Below the pieces are notes generated by a model that saw only the letters and a program-made list of their open reading frames with translations, had not been told where the DNA came from and made no database searches. Positions 25,146 through 34,948 of a DNA stretch of 64,000 nt are shown here, piece by piece; position 1 is the stretch's first letter; every line of letters starts with the position of its first letter. The position numbers were made by a program, and so were the translations under genes. Origin of the DNA: Brevundimonas intermedia (GTDB lineage: Bacteria > Pseudomonadota > Alphaproteobacteria > Caulobacterales > Caulobacteraceae); NCBI RefSeq assembly GCF_004614235.1, contig NZ_SPVH01000001.1:62001-126000 (forward strand). Direction: 5' to 3'.

Positions 25146-25862
25146 CTAGGCAGCCAACCCGGCGAACACGCCGATCACGGTCACGATGGCCGTCCCCAAC
25201 GCCCCCGACAGGCCTATGGCCGCGAACAGGATCAGGGCCTTGCCCACGCCCGGCAGGACGCCGCGATACCACCGTCCCCGTCCCATGCGCAGGAAGGCGG
25301 CGAAGCCCAGCACGGCCATCAGCAGACTGGCGATCAGGGCGGCCGGCCCCGTTCCGAACACGAACCAGGACAGCGGCAGCATCGGCACGGTCCAGGCGTT
25401 CAGATAGGCGAATGACGCCCGAAACCCCCGCCGCACGCCCAGGTCTTCCGCGTCCCACAGCCGAAACAGCGGCATCGCCGCCAGGGCATAAAGGGGCGCC
25501 ATCACCGGTATGGTCAAGAACGACATCCACCCGTCGGCGTCCGCCATGAAGGCGTCGCGCGACTTGCCGGCCTGCGCCAACAGGGGGTTCAGCATCTCCG
25601 CCGGCATGCCCTCCAGATAGCCGCTCAACCCGCCCTTCAGAAAGACGATCAGCATGATGATCGCGTTCAGCGTCAGATACAGCTTCAGCGGCTTGGCGTA
25701 GCGCCCGCCCCCGGTCGGCCCCTCGATCATCCAGGCCTGCAGCACCAGGCGCGGCCGCACCAGAAGGTCGCGCGCCGTGCGCACCTCGGCCGCGCCGAAG
25801 CCCAGCGTATCCTCCGACAGGTCCCGGATCGCCTGTTTGCGCGTCGTCTCGCCGTCGGTCAT
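25146..25862 (-). CDS. membrane protein (DUF3667/YIP1-like)
   Basis: A 238-residue membrane protein. A soluble N-terminal part (DLSEDTLGFGAAEVRTARDLLVRPRLVLQAWMI) ends in a segment, GGGRYAKPLKLYLTLNAIIMLIVFLKGG, that recalls DUF3667-type proteins (R-Y-x-x-P-x-x-x-Y-L). About five hydrophobic helices follow. The family function is unknown. ATG 25862 is chosen because the first helix begins soon after. It lies downstream of the TonB receptor at 25919-28534 on the same strand (56-base gap). Confidence 0.7.
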   Translation of the reverse strand: MTDGETTRKQAIRDLSEDTLGFGAAEVRTARDLLVRPRLVLQAWMIEGPTGGGRYAKPLKLYLTLNAIIMLIVFLKGGLSGYLEGMPAEMLNPLLAQAGKSRDAFMADADGWMSFLTIPVMAPLYALAAMPLFRLWDAEDLGVRRGFRASFAYLNAWTVPMLPLSWFVFGTGPAALIASLLMAVLGFAAFLRMGRGRWYRGVLPGVGKALILFAAIGLSGALGTAIVTVIGVFAGLAA

Positions 25863-25918
25863 CGGATTCTCCCCAGAGGGGATGCATACACCGCCCGGTT
25901 GACCGTGCAAGGCGAGGA

Positions 25919-28534
25919 TCAGAACCGCTTGGTCAGGCCGACACTGAACACCCGCCCGCGTGGATCGGCTACGACCGGATCGTAACCCAGGGCGAACTGC
26001 GCCAGCGGCGGCGCCTTGTCGGCGACATTGACCACTCCGACCGCCAGATCGAGATCGGCGCCGAGGGTGCGGCTGTAGAGCAGATCGACCGTCGTCTGGC
26101 TGGCGATGCTGGCGTCCGTGATCCCGCTACGGTCGTTGGCGTAGCCGTCGGTATAGTGGACCAGGGCCGTCACGGCGTGCGCGCGCCCGCTCCAGCCCAC
26201 GGCGAACTCGCCGCGATTGCGCGACAAGGACCGGCCGATGTTGTTCAGATTGGTCGATCCCACGCCAGACACCTGGGCCGCCGAGGCGTTCAGCCGGATG
26301 TCGTAGGCGTCCACATAGGTCCAGGTCGCAGCGGCCGAGGCCTCCCCGCCCCACAGGCCGTGGCGATAGCGGGCCGACAGGTCGATCCCTTGCGTCTCGA
26401 TGGATGAGGCGTTGATGAAATACAGCTGGACGAAGGTCAGGGCGCCGCTGGGCGAGCGGGTGATGCGGCCCTGCGCCTCCGTGCCGCTCAGCCCCCCGGC
26501 CGTATCCGCCGCCGCCTGATCGATGATGGCCTGCGCCGATTCCTTGACCACCTGGTCCGTATAGTCGAACCGCCAGGCGTCCAGGCCCAGCTCCAGCCCT
26601 TCTATCGGCTTCCATAGCGCGCCCAGGCTGAGATTCTCGGACTTCTCGGGCTTAAGGTCGGCCCGACCCGAGGTCAGGGTGTTGACGAAGACGAAGGCGC
26701 CCCGGTCGAACACCGACGGCTGCGACGCCTGGGCGCCGGACTGGGCGTAGACCGACGGCGCGCGGAACCCCTGCCCCCAGGACGCGCGCAGGGCCAGGGC
26801 GTCGGTGACGTCCCAGCGGATGGCCACCTTGGGGCTGAACCGGCCCTTGTCGCCGTCATAGGATTCGTAGCGGCCGGCCAGTTGCGCCTCGATCCGTTCG
26901 CCCAGATGGAGGCGCGCCTCGGCGAAGGCGGCCAGAGCTTCCTGATCGCCCTCGAAGTCGGGCGACACGCCCGCCGTCAGCAGGTCGCCCGCATTGACCA
27001 GATCGCTCCAGTCGTGGCGGAAGGCGCTGCGGCGATACTGGGCGCCGACCGCGACATCGACCGATCCGCCGTTCCAGGCGAAGGCCTCGCCGCTGGTCGA
27101 GGCGTCCGCCGTTGTCAGGGTCGAGGCGCCGCGCAGGCCGGTCGAACCGATCAAACTGTCGATCAACGCTGCGCTGTTCGCCGTGCCGGTCCCCAGATAG
27201 GCGCTGCCAAACGGATTGAAATACTGACAGGCCCCAAAGCCGGGTGCCCCGGTCGCCGGGTTGCAGCCCGCTCCGCCCAGGCCGTTCAGGGCGTTCTGCA
27301 GGGCGCTGCCGATGGTGTCGGGCTTGTCGTAGGCGACGTGCTGACGGCTGCTGGTCGCGCTCAAGTTCCAGCTCCAGCCGTTGGAAAACCGCCCGTCCAG
27401 GCCACCGGCGATGCGCCAGGTGCGATAGTCGAACTCGGCCTGCGACGCCCCTGCCTCCGCGCCCAGCAGACGCCCCCGGAACAGCACCGCTTCGCCGAAC
27501 GGATTGTCGGGATGCGACGCCGGAACCGTCAGCGACTGCGCCAGGATCGGCAGCGACGGCGACTGGCGCGCGATGGTGTTCGTCGCCGACCAGGCCGCTT
27601 GCAGCGACAGGGTCATGTCGCCCACCGGCCGACGATAGTCGGCGAACGCTTGCGTCCGCGTCTCCTCCGGAGTCAGGTCGAAGAAGTCGGAATAGTCCAG
27701 CCGGCAGAACGCATCCGTCGGCGCGTTCAGATAGGCGCTGGCGAAGGCCGGATTGCCGCACGCCGGATCCGGCGAGAACCCGTTGCGGCTGGGCCGGAAA
27801 TAGGAACCCGGCTGGCCGTAGCTGGTCACGGCGGTCCAGGCCGCGCGGCCATAGCGTTCGGCCTGGGTGAAGTCTCGCTCGTCCGATCCCAGGGCCGACC
27901 GATGGAAATGCGAGACCGCCAGCGTCAGGTCGCCGCCCAGCAGTTTCAGCCCGCCAATGGCCTCGATCACGCTCTCTTCCGACCCGTCGGCGACGGCGTA
28001 TTTGGCGCTGATCTCGGGCCGGGCGACATCGCGACGCGTGATGAAGTTGACCACGCCCGCCACCGCGTCCGAGCCATAGACGGCCGAGGAGCCGTCCTTG
28101 ACCACCTCGACCCTTTGCAGAGCGATCATCGGCACGAGCGAGTTGATATCGACGAAGCCCGAACCGTCCGTCGCGACCATGGCGCTGTTGGTCCAGCGCT
28201 GACCATCGACCAGCACCAGTGTCGAACCGAGACCCAGATTGCGTAGGTTGAACTGGGCCGTGCCAGAGCTCTGCGGCTGGTTCAGTTGATCCACCTGGGC
28301 TTCCGAGCCCGAGTTGGCGGTGACCAGGCGGACCAGTTGCGACGCGTCTGCGATCCCGGCAGCGGTGATCGCCTGGCGTTCCACCGTCTCGACCGGCGCG
28401 ATCCGGTCCCCGCCCGCAATCCGCGAGCCAGTGACGACGATGTCCTCGACCTGTGACGCGTCCTGCGCCTGGACGACCGAGGCCGCCAGCCACGCGACCG
28501 AAGCCGTCGCCATCAGAAATTTGCGCTGCGTCAT
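25919..28534 (-). CDS. TonB-dependent receptor
   Basis: An 871-residue outer-membrane receptor. Residues 1-23 are a signal peptide (ATASVAWLAASVVQA). A plug domain starts at VEDIVVTGSRI and holds LRNLGLGSTLVLVDGQRW and VEVVKDGSSAVYGSDAVAGVVNFIT. The barrel follows and ends in VFSVGLTKRF. The plug style (GSSAVYGSDAVAGVVN) is common in Xanthomonas/Caulobacter receptors for plant-derived or complex carbohydrates. It is divergent from the ABC ATPase gene with a LacI-type palindrome between them, so it probably belongs to the same carbohydrate regulon. Confidence 0.93.
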   Translation of the reverse strand: MTQRKFLMATASVAWLAASVVQAQDASQVEDIVVTGSRIAGGDRIAPVETVERQAITAAGIADASQLVRLVTANSGSEAQVDQLNQPQSSGTAQFNLRNLGLGSTLVLVDGQRWTNSAMVATDGSGFVDINSLVPMIALQRVEVVKDGSSAVYGSDAVAGVVNFITRRDVARPEISAKYAVADGSEESVIEAIGGLKLLGGDLTLAVSHFHRSALGSDERDFTQAERYGRAAWTAVTSYGQPGSYFRPSRNGFSPDPACGNPAFASAYLNAPTDAFCRLDYSDFFDLTPEETRTQAFADYRRPVGDMTLSLQAAWSATNTIARQSPSLPILAQSLTVPASHPDNPFGEAVLFRGRLLGAEAGASQAEFDYRTWRIAGGLDGRFSNGWSWNLSATSSRQHVAYDKPDTIGSALQNALNGLGGAGCNPATGAPGFGACQYFNPFGSAYLGTGTANSAALIDSLIGSTGLRGASTLTTADASTSGEAFAWNGGSVDVAVGAQYRRSAFRHDWSDLVNAGDLLTAGVSPDFEGDQEALAAFAEARLHLGERIEAQLAGRYESYDGDKGRFSPKVAIRWDVTDALALRASWGQGFRAPSVYAQSGAQASQPSVFDRGAFVFVNTLTSGRADLKPEKSENLSLGALWKPIEGLELGLDAWRFDYTDQVVKESAQAIIDQAAADTAGGLSGTEAQGRITRSPSGALTFVQLYFINASSIETQGIDLSARYRHGLWGGEASAAATWTYVDAYDIRLNASAAQVSGVGSTNLNNIGRSLSRNRGEFAVGWSGRAHAVTALVHYTDGYANDRSGITDASIASQTTVDLLYSRTLGADLDLAVGVVNVADKAPPLAQFALGYDPVVADPRGRVFSVGLTKRF

Positions 28535-28653
28535 CTCATGCTCCCCGCGATCAGTGGCGGGCTTCTAGCCAGCGTCAAGGCTTTGCGAAAGAGCAATTTT
28601 GCAGTTTTGCAAATTCGATTTCGACTGAGACGTCTCGCGCCATTGATCCCGCG

Positions 28654-28669
28654 ATGTAACCGGTTACGG
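28654..28669. promoter_or_regulatory. LacI-type operator upstream of the ABC ATPase gene
   Basis: The perfect 12-bp palindrome GTAACCGGTTAC (28656-28667) lies in the region between the divergent TonB receptor and the ATPase gene, 52 bases before the ATPase start. It is nearly identical to the palindrome before lacI at 41977-41992. Confidence 0.8.
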
Positions 28670-28719
28670 TGCAGCAAAACAGAAACGGCCCAACGAAGGG
28701 TCCAAGGAAAGCAGGAAGC

Positions 28720-29808
<1,089 letters not shown>

Positions 29809-29811
29809 CCA

Positions 29812-29957
29812 CCCTCTCCCATAGGGAGAGGGCTTGAGCACACGGCGGCGCTAGCCGTCGTCCTTGTGCGAAAGGGTGAGGGGTTACGTTGTGCGACGCG
29901 ATTGACACCGTAACCCCTCATCCGGCCCTGCGGGCCACCTTCTCCCAATGGGAGAAG
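29812..29957. repeat. REP-like composite repeat between convergent genes
   Basis: Several nested inverted repeats: CCCTCTCCC-ATA-GGGAGAGGG (29812-29832), GAGGGGTTAC (29878-29887) with GTAACCCCTC (29910-29919), GGCCC-N-GGGCC near 29924-29936 and TTCTCCC-AAT-GGGAGAA (29940-29956). The CCTCATCCGGCCCTGCGGGCC-type text is familiar from short intergenic repeats in alphaproteobacteria. It lies between two convergent genes and could act as a two-way terminator. Confidence 0.7.
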
Positions 29958-29969
29958 GGAGATCGATAG

Positions 29970-32900
29970 TCAGCGCAACTCCACCCGCCGCGCCCCTGCC
30001 GGAATGACCAGTTCGTCGCCCGTCCACGTCGCCGCGCGGCCGTCGATCCGCACCCGTTCCGGCCGCTCCTGCCCCGCCGGCCATTGCAGGACGAACCCGC
30101 CCGGCGGCGTCGCTCCGTCGCCCAGGGTCAGCACATACCCCTGCCGTTCCTTGCGGTAGCCATAGGTCAACGGCCCATAGGCGGTGCGCAAATCCCGCAC
30201 CCCGACGCCCTCGGCCGTATCCAGCCAGGCCTCCGGCACGCCCGCCGCCAGCACCAGGGCGTGGTCGCGGTCCCGTTCGTAGGCGAACAGGTCCAGCGCC
30301 GAGCGGATATAGTCGGAGCTGATCCAGGCGTGCGGCATGTCGCCGATGAAGCGGGGCTCGCGCTTGTCGCGCCCCACGACTTCGGCCCAGCCGTTCCAGG
30401 CCTCGGGCCGGCGGTCGGCCATCAGGAAGTCCAGCACCTCCAGGGCCCGATCCTTCTGACCAAGTCGCACATAGGCGCCGACCAGCCGCCATTCGTAGGG
30501 GGTATAGTCCTTCCACGCCGTGCGATTGGTCAGCCGGTTTTGGAAGTTTTCCCAATAACGGTCGAAGGTTCGCGCCATCAACTCGGGCGGAAGATTATCC
30601 TGCTCGCCCGCCGGCGACAGGGCGATGGTGGTCGAGGTGGCGTCGAAATCGCCCCGGTCGGCGGCGCCGGCGATCCAGTCGATCCCATGATGCTGCGCCG
30701 TCGCCGTGATCGACGCGCGGATATCGGCGGCGAACTGGTCGCGCGCCTGGGCGTAGCGAGCGGCGGCGTCTGCATCGCCCAAGGTCTGCGCGATGAAGAC
30801 CGCGTCCTTGTAGCCCAGCAGGCCCCAGAAATCGTCCCAGTAGGAATAGGCCGCCTTGTCCGAATACCCCTCGTGGCTGATCGTCGGCGGCAGCAGACCG
30901 TACAGATGCCGCTGGTCCGGCGCCTGGAACGCCACCGTCCGGGTCGAGGCGCGAAGGTCGTCCATATAGGCGATGGCCTTCTGCACCTGGGGCCAGACCT
31001 GACGCAGCAGAGCCTCGTCGCGGGTGTAGCGATAGGTCTCGGCGGCCAGGAAGACGAACTCGCCATGGCTGTCGTTCTCGGGCACGGGGTCGGCGCCCCT
31101 CGCATCGACGCAGCACGGCACCTTGCCGTTCTCGAACACATAGGGGGCGTACCAGCGCAGATAGTCGGCGGAATGCTCGGCCATGCCCAGTCGGTTCAGC
31201 CCCTCGGCCATCATCGCCCCGTCGCGGATCCAGGAGCGGTTGTAGCTGCGGGTGCCGGGCTGAAGAATCGGCCCCTGACGCGACATCAGCATATGGGCCA
31301 GCGAAGACTTCAACGCGTCCTCGATCCGCTGGGCGGCGGGCGGCAGGGTCAGTTCGACCCGGTCCAGCTTCTCGCGCCATTCGGCGGCCAGCCGTGTCTC
31401 GACCGTATCCAGAACCGCGGCCGCCTGCCCCACCGGCTCGGGCGCCAGATCCTCGCCGGACAATTGCGACACCCAACCGACCGTGCGCGTCTCGCCCGGT
31501 TGCAAGGTCAGATCATAGGTCAAGGCGCCGGCAGCCAGGCCGGTCGCGTCCATCGTCGTCAGGGCTTCGACGGCCGGTCGCCGCGCGGACGGCAGGATCA
31601 GGGACTGAGGATCGCTGCCTGCATCGAAAGTCGCGAGCGCGACCTGATCCGGCGTCGCCAGCGGCTGCACCCGAACCGGGTCGTTCAACGCCAGTTCGGC
31701 GCCGTCCCAAGCGATTTTCTCGACCGGGCTGACGCCGCCGGGGATGGCCAGGAACTGGCGTGGCGCATTCACCTGCATCGGCCGGGCGGCAAGGGCCAGG
31801 GTCAGGGTGCGCGGTCGGGTGGAGGTGTTGGTCAGGTCGTAACGCCCCCACAGCTGCGCCTGATCGGCCTGACCGTCGGCGAAGCTGGTGATCTTCAGCG
31901 TCCAGTCATCGGCGGTCCAGGTCACCGACGGGATCGGCAGGTCGTCGTCCTTCAGCCCCTGTTCGATACTGACGTCGGCCCAGGTGATCAGACGCCCGTT
32001 GTCGACGATAAAGGGCTCGATGCTGGGTCCGGCTCGCCGCAATTCGATGGCGCCGTCCTCGCCGATCAGGCCGCTCTCCCCGCCCCCATCGACCCCGACC
32101 AGGGTCCAGTAGGATTGCTCGCCGGAGAACCCACGCGGATAGAGGCCACGCCGGTTCTCCTTGGCCACCGCCTCTAGGAACACCGTGGCGTCGGCGCCGA
32201 AGGCCAGGGGTTCGACCTCGATCTCGTTCAGCGCATAGGTCGCCGCCTGGGTCGCGCCCAGCCGCTGGCCAGCGCCGGACGAACCGACCACGTCCGGCGT
32301 CGGAACGGGCTTCAACGGCTCCAGCTTCAGCCAGCGCGCCGTCGCCTCGGGCGTGCGCAACCAGTCGACGCCGCCATTGCCGCCCTGGACCGTGGCCAGT
32401 TCGCGCCAGTCCCGCCCATCGGTCGACGCCGAGACCCGATAGTCCGCCGCCGCACCCCGCTCGCCCCAGCGCAGGGTCAGCCCCCCGAACTCGCGCTCAT
32501 ACCCCAGGTCCAGCGTCAGGGCCGAGGCCTGGCCCACCGGCGGGGTCCAGGCGGTCTTGGGATCCAGATCGACGGCGTTAGCGGCGGTCGTCTCAGACCG
32601 TCCATCGCTGGCAACCGGCTGGGGCGGCACCGGGGGATCGACCGGCAGGGCGCGCAGGGTCAGTTGGTCGATCTCGATCGCCCCCTTGCCGCCTTCGGCC
32701 GCGACCACGACGAACTCGACGCGCTCGGCGCGACGCAGGATCGTCTCGGGACTGGGCCCCCAGGCCTTGGAGACCTGACGACGTTTGATCACGAACCGGC
32801 TCCAGCCGTCGGGGAAGTCGTAACGCGCCGTCTGCTTCCACCAGACATTGTCCGCAGAGGCGTCCGTCAACTTGACCTCGAAGGTGTTGGTCGGCCCGGC

Positions 32901-33185
32901 GCCGCGCACCCAGAAACTGATCTCGTAGTTGTCGGGCAGGTCGAACGGCAGCGGCCGGCTGAGCACCGCATAACCGGCCTTGCCGTCGAAGTCGTAGTCG
33001 AGCCGCACCGCCCGCCCGTCATGTCCCGCGACGGCGGAGACGGCGGCGTGAACGTCGGTCGAGGCGCTGGCCTCCCACCGCGCCGCGTCGTCCATGCTGT
33101 CGAGCACGCGCGCCTCCTGCGCGACGGCAGGCGCGGCGAAGGCGAGGGTCAGGACCGAGGCGGCGGCCAGCAGGAGGTTACGCAT
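29970..33185 (-). CDS. large exported glycosidase-like protein with discoidin domain
   Basis: A 1071-residue secreted protein. A signal peptide ends near residue 22 (AAPAVAQ). Residues 25-185 look like a carbohydrate-binding/CIA30-type sandwich (VLDSMDDAARWEAS, then WSRFVIKRRQVSKAWGP). Residues 190-320 resemble an F5/8 discoidin domain (NAVDLDPKTAWTPP, LTLDLGYEREFGGLTLRW, DWRELATV). A beta-sandwich region follows, then an (alpha/alpha)6 toroid (about 640-1000) with RSWIRDGAMMAEGL and PENDSHGEFVFLAAETYRYT, as in GH15- or GH63-like glycosidases. The bond cleaved is unknown. It is the last gene of the importer operon (18-base gap). Confidence 0.8.
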   Translation of the reverse strand: MRNLLLAAASVLTLAFAAPAVAQEARVLDSMDDAARWEASASTDVHAAVSAVAGHDGRAVRLDYDFDGKAGYAVLSRPLPFDLPDNYEISFWVRGAGPTNTFEVKLTDASADNVWWKQTARYDFPDGWSRFVIKRRQVSKAWGPSPETILRRAERVEFVVVAAEGGKGAIEIDQLTLRALPVDPPVPPQPVASDGRSETTAANAVDLDPKTAWTPPVGQASALTLDLGYEREFGGLTLRWGERGAAADYRVSASTDGRDWRELATVQGGNGGVDWLRTPEATARWLKLEPLKPVPTPDVVGSSGAGQRLGATQAATYALNEIEVEPLAFGADATVFLEAVAKENRRGLYPRGFSGEQSYWTLVGVDGGGESGLIGEDGAIELRRAGPSIEPFIVDNGRLITWADVSIEQGLKDDDLPIPSVTWTADDWTLKITSFADGQADQAQLWGRYDLTNTSTRPRTLTLALAARPMQVNAPRQFLAIPGGVSPVEKIAWDGAELALNDPVRVQPLATPDQVALATFDAGSDPQSLILPSARRPAVEALTTMDATGLAAGALTYDLTLQPGETRTVGWVSQLSGEDLAPEPVGQAAAVLDTVETRLAAEWREKLDRVELTLPPAAQRIEDALKSSLAHMLMSRQGPILQPGTRSYNRSWIRDGAMMAEGLNRLGMAEHSADYLRWYAPYVFENGKVPCCVDARGADPVPENDSHGEFVFLAAETYRYTRDEALLRQVWPQVQKAIAYMDDLRASTRTVAFQAPDQRHLYGLLPPTISHEGYSDKAAYSYWDDFWGLLGYKDAVFIAQTLGDADAAARYAQARDQFAADIRASITATAQHHGIDWIAGAADRGDFDATSTTIALSPAGEQDNLPPELMARTFDRYWENFQNRLTNRTAWKDYTPYEWRLVGAYVRLGQKDRALEVLDFLMADRRPEAWNGWAEVVGRDKREPRFIGDMPHAWISSDYIRSALDLFAYERDRDHALVLAAGVPEAWLDTAEGVGVRDLRTAYGPLTYGYRKERQGYVLTLGDGATPPGGFVLQWPAGQERPERVRIDGRAATWTGDELVIPAGARRVELR

Positions 33186-33203
33186 ACGAACTCGCAGTTC
33201 TGG

Positions 33204-34019
33204 TCAGCCCTTCACGCTGCCCGCGAGCATGCCGCGGATGTAGTAGCGTTGCAGGGCGAGGAAGAGGATCAGCACGGGCGCGACCGTGACGACGGCGCCG
33301 GCCATCATCAGTTCGATGTCCTGCACATGTTCGCGCGACAGGGCGGCCAGCGCGACCGGCAATGTGTAGTTCGACTGATCCGTCAGGATGATCAGCGGCC
33401 ACAGGAAGTCGTTCCAGCTGCCCAGGAAGACGAACAGACCCAGGGTGACGATGATCGGTTGCAGCGTCGGCAGGACGATGCGGCGGAAGATCTGGCCCTC
33501 GCTGGCGCCGTCGATCCGGGCGGCCTCCAGCATCTCGTCGGGAATGCTCAGCGCATACTGGCGCACCAAAAACAGGCCGAAGATCGAGGCCAGCCAGGGC
33601 ACCAGCGCCCCGGCATAGGTGTTCACCAGCCCCATCCCCTTCAGCATCAGGAACAGCGGCAGGGTGCCGATCTGGGCCGGCACCACCAGGGCGGCGACCA
33701 GGAACTGGAACAGCCGCTCGCGCCCGGCGAACTTCAGCTTTGCGAAGGCGTAGCCGGCCGGGACGGTGAAGCTGAGCGCCAGGATGGTCGCCAGTGTCGC
33801 CAAGGCGAAGCTGTTCCAAAGATACCGCCCCATGCCCTGGTTCAGGAAAAGGTCGCGGTAATGCTCCAGCGTCCAATGTGACGGCAGCAGCGGCGGCGGG
33901 AAGACGGCCGCCTCGCCGGTCGCCATGAAGCTGACTGACACCATCCAGACCAGCGGGAACAGAACGACCAGCGCGATGAGGGCGACGGCAAGGTTCAGCA
34001 GGATGGCGCGGATTTTCAT
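33204..34019 (-). CDS. carbohydrate ABC transporter permease (MalG-like)
   Basis: A 271-residue inner-membrane permease with six hydrophobic helices. The EAA loop that contacts the ATPase is EAARIDGASEGQIFRRIVLP in the C-terminal half. The N-terminal helix (LLNLAVALIALVVLFPLVWMVSVSF) and short loops match the MalG/YcjP group (CUT1 family). It overlaps the upstream permease by four bases (ATGA). Together they should form the heteromeric channel served by the ATPase at 28720-29808 and the binding protein at 34945-36213. Confidence 0.93.
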   Translation of the reverse strand: MKIRAILLNLAVALIALVVLFPLVWMVSVSFMATGEAAVFPPPLLPSHWTLEHYRDLFLNQGMGRYLWNSFALATLATILALSFTVPAGYAFAKLKFAGRERLFQFLVAALVVPAQIGTLPLFLMLKGMGLVNTYAGALVPWLASIFGLFLVRQYALSIPDEMLEAARIDGASEGQIFRRIVLPTLQPIIVTLGLFVFLGSWNDFLWPLIILTDQSNYTLPVALAALSREHVQDIELMMAGAVVTVAPVLILFLALQRYYIRGMLAGSVKG

Positions 34020-34948
34020 TGATACGCCCCTACGCGCTTCGCCACCGCCAACTGGACCAGGGTGATGGCCAGGATGCACAGGAACAGGACGAAGGCCACG
34101 GCGCTGGCCGAGCCCAAGTTCCACCATTTGAAGCCCTCTTCATACATGAAGTAGAGCACCGTCACCGTGCTCTGGGCCGGCCCCCCTTGGGTCATCACAT
34201 AGGGTTCGGCGAACAGCTGGAAGAAGCTGGCGACCGAGATGATCGAGACCAGCAGCATGGTGGGCGCAATGGCCGGCAGGGTGACATGGCGGAACTGTTT
34301 CCACGGCCCGGCGCCGTCGATGCGGGCGGCCTCGTACAGGTCGTCCGGCACGGTCTGCAGCACGGCCAGGAAGATCAGCATATTATAGCCGAAGATCTTC
34401 CAGACCACGAACATCAGGATGGCGGGGATCGAGGTCGACGGGTCGCCCAGCCAATCCACGGCGGGCAGGCCGATGCTTTCCAGGCCCCAGTTGATGACGC
34501 CGTAGCGGGTGTGCAGCAGATAGCGCCACACCACGGCCGTCGCGACCAGGGTGGTGACATAGGGGGCGAAGAACATGACCCGCCAGATCGGCCGCCACTT
34601 CACCACCCGCGCATTCAGGATCACCGCCGCCGCCAGGGAGGCCGCAATGGACAGGGGCACGCCCAGGACCGCGAAGGTCAGGGTGTTCTTCATCGCTCCC
34701 CAGAACAGCGGATTGGTCATCAGCCGCTCGTAGTTTTGCAGGCCGACGAAACGCAGATTATCGAGGTTCGCCAAGGCGTAGATGTCGAAGTCAGTCAGGC
34801 TGAGCAGCAGGGCCGCGATCACCGGAAGGGCGAAGAACAGACCGATGGCGATCATCGCCGGGGCGACGAAGGCCCAGGCCGCGCGCTCTCTCGCCGCGCG
34901 TCCCCGCGACGGCTTCACGCGGGCCAATGTCGGATCAACGACGGTCAT
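34016..34948 (-). CDS. carbohydrate ABC transporter permease (MalF-like)
   Basis: A 310-residue inner-membrane permease of the CUT1 family. Six helices are visible, starting at AAWAFVAPAMIAIGLFFALPVIAALLLS, with the EAA loop EAARIDGAGPWKQFRHVTLP. The phrase TQGGPAQSTVTVLYFMYEEGF is a family hallmark for the sixth-helix region. ATG 34948 overlaps the end of the binding-protein gene by four bases, so the importer genes are translationally coupled. The substrate is inferred from the neighbours to be an oligosaccharide. Confidence 0.93.
   Translation of the reverse strand: MTVVDPTLARVKPSRGRAARERAAWAFVAPAMIAIGLFFALPVIAALLLSLTDFDIYALANLDNLRFVGLQNYERLMTNPLFWGAMKNTLTFAVLGVPLSIAASLAAAVILNARVVKWRPIWRVMFFAPYVTTLVATAVVWRYLLHTRYGVINWGLESIGLPAVDWLGDPSTSIPAILMFVVWKIFGYNMLIFLAVLQTVPDDLYEAARIDGAGPWKQFRHVTLPAIAPTMLLVSIISVASFFQLFAEPYVMTQGGPAQSTVTVLYFMYEEGFKWWNLGSASAVAFVLFLCILAITLVQLAVAKRVGAYQ

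Noticed and set aside
26856..28493. A 545-codon open frame on the - strand
   Set aside because: It is a shifted frame inside the TonB receptor gene; the receptor frame has the signal peptide, plug and terminal barrel strand.
30084..32177. A 697-codon open frame on the + strand
   Set aside because: It is antisense to the discoidin glycosidase-like gene, shows no recognisable domain and starts without a ribosome site.
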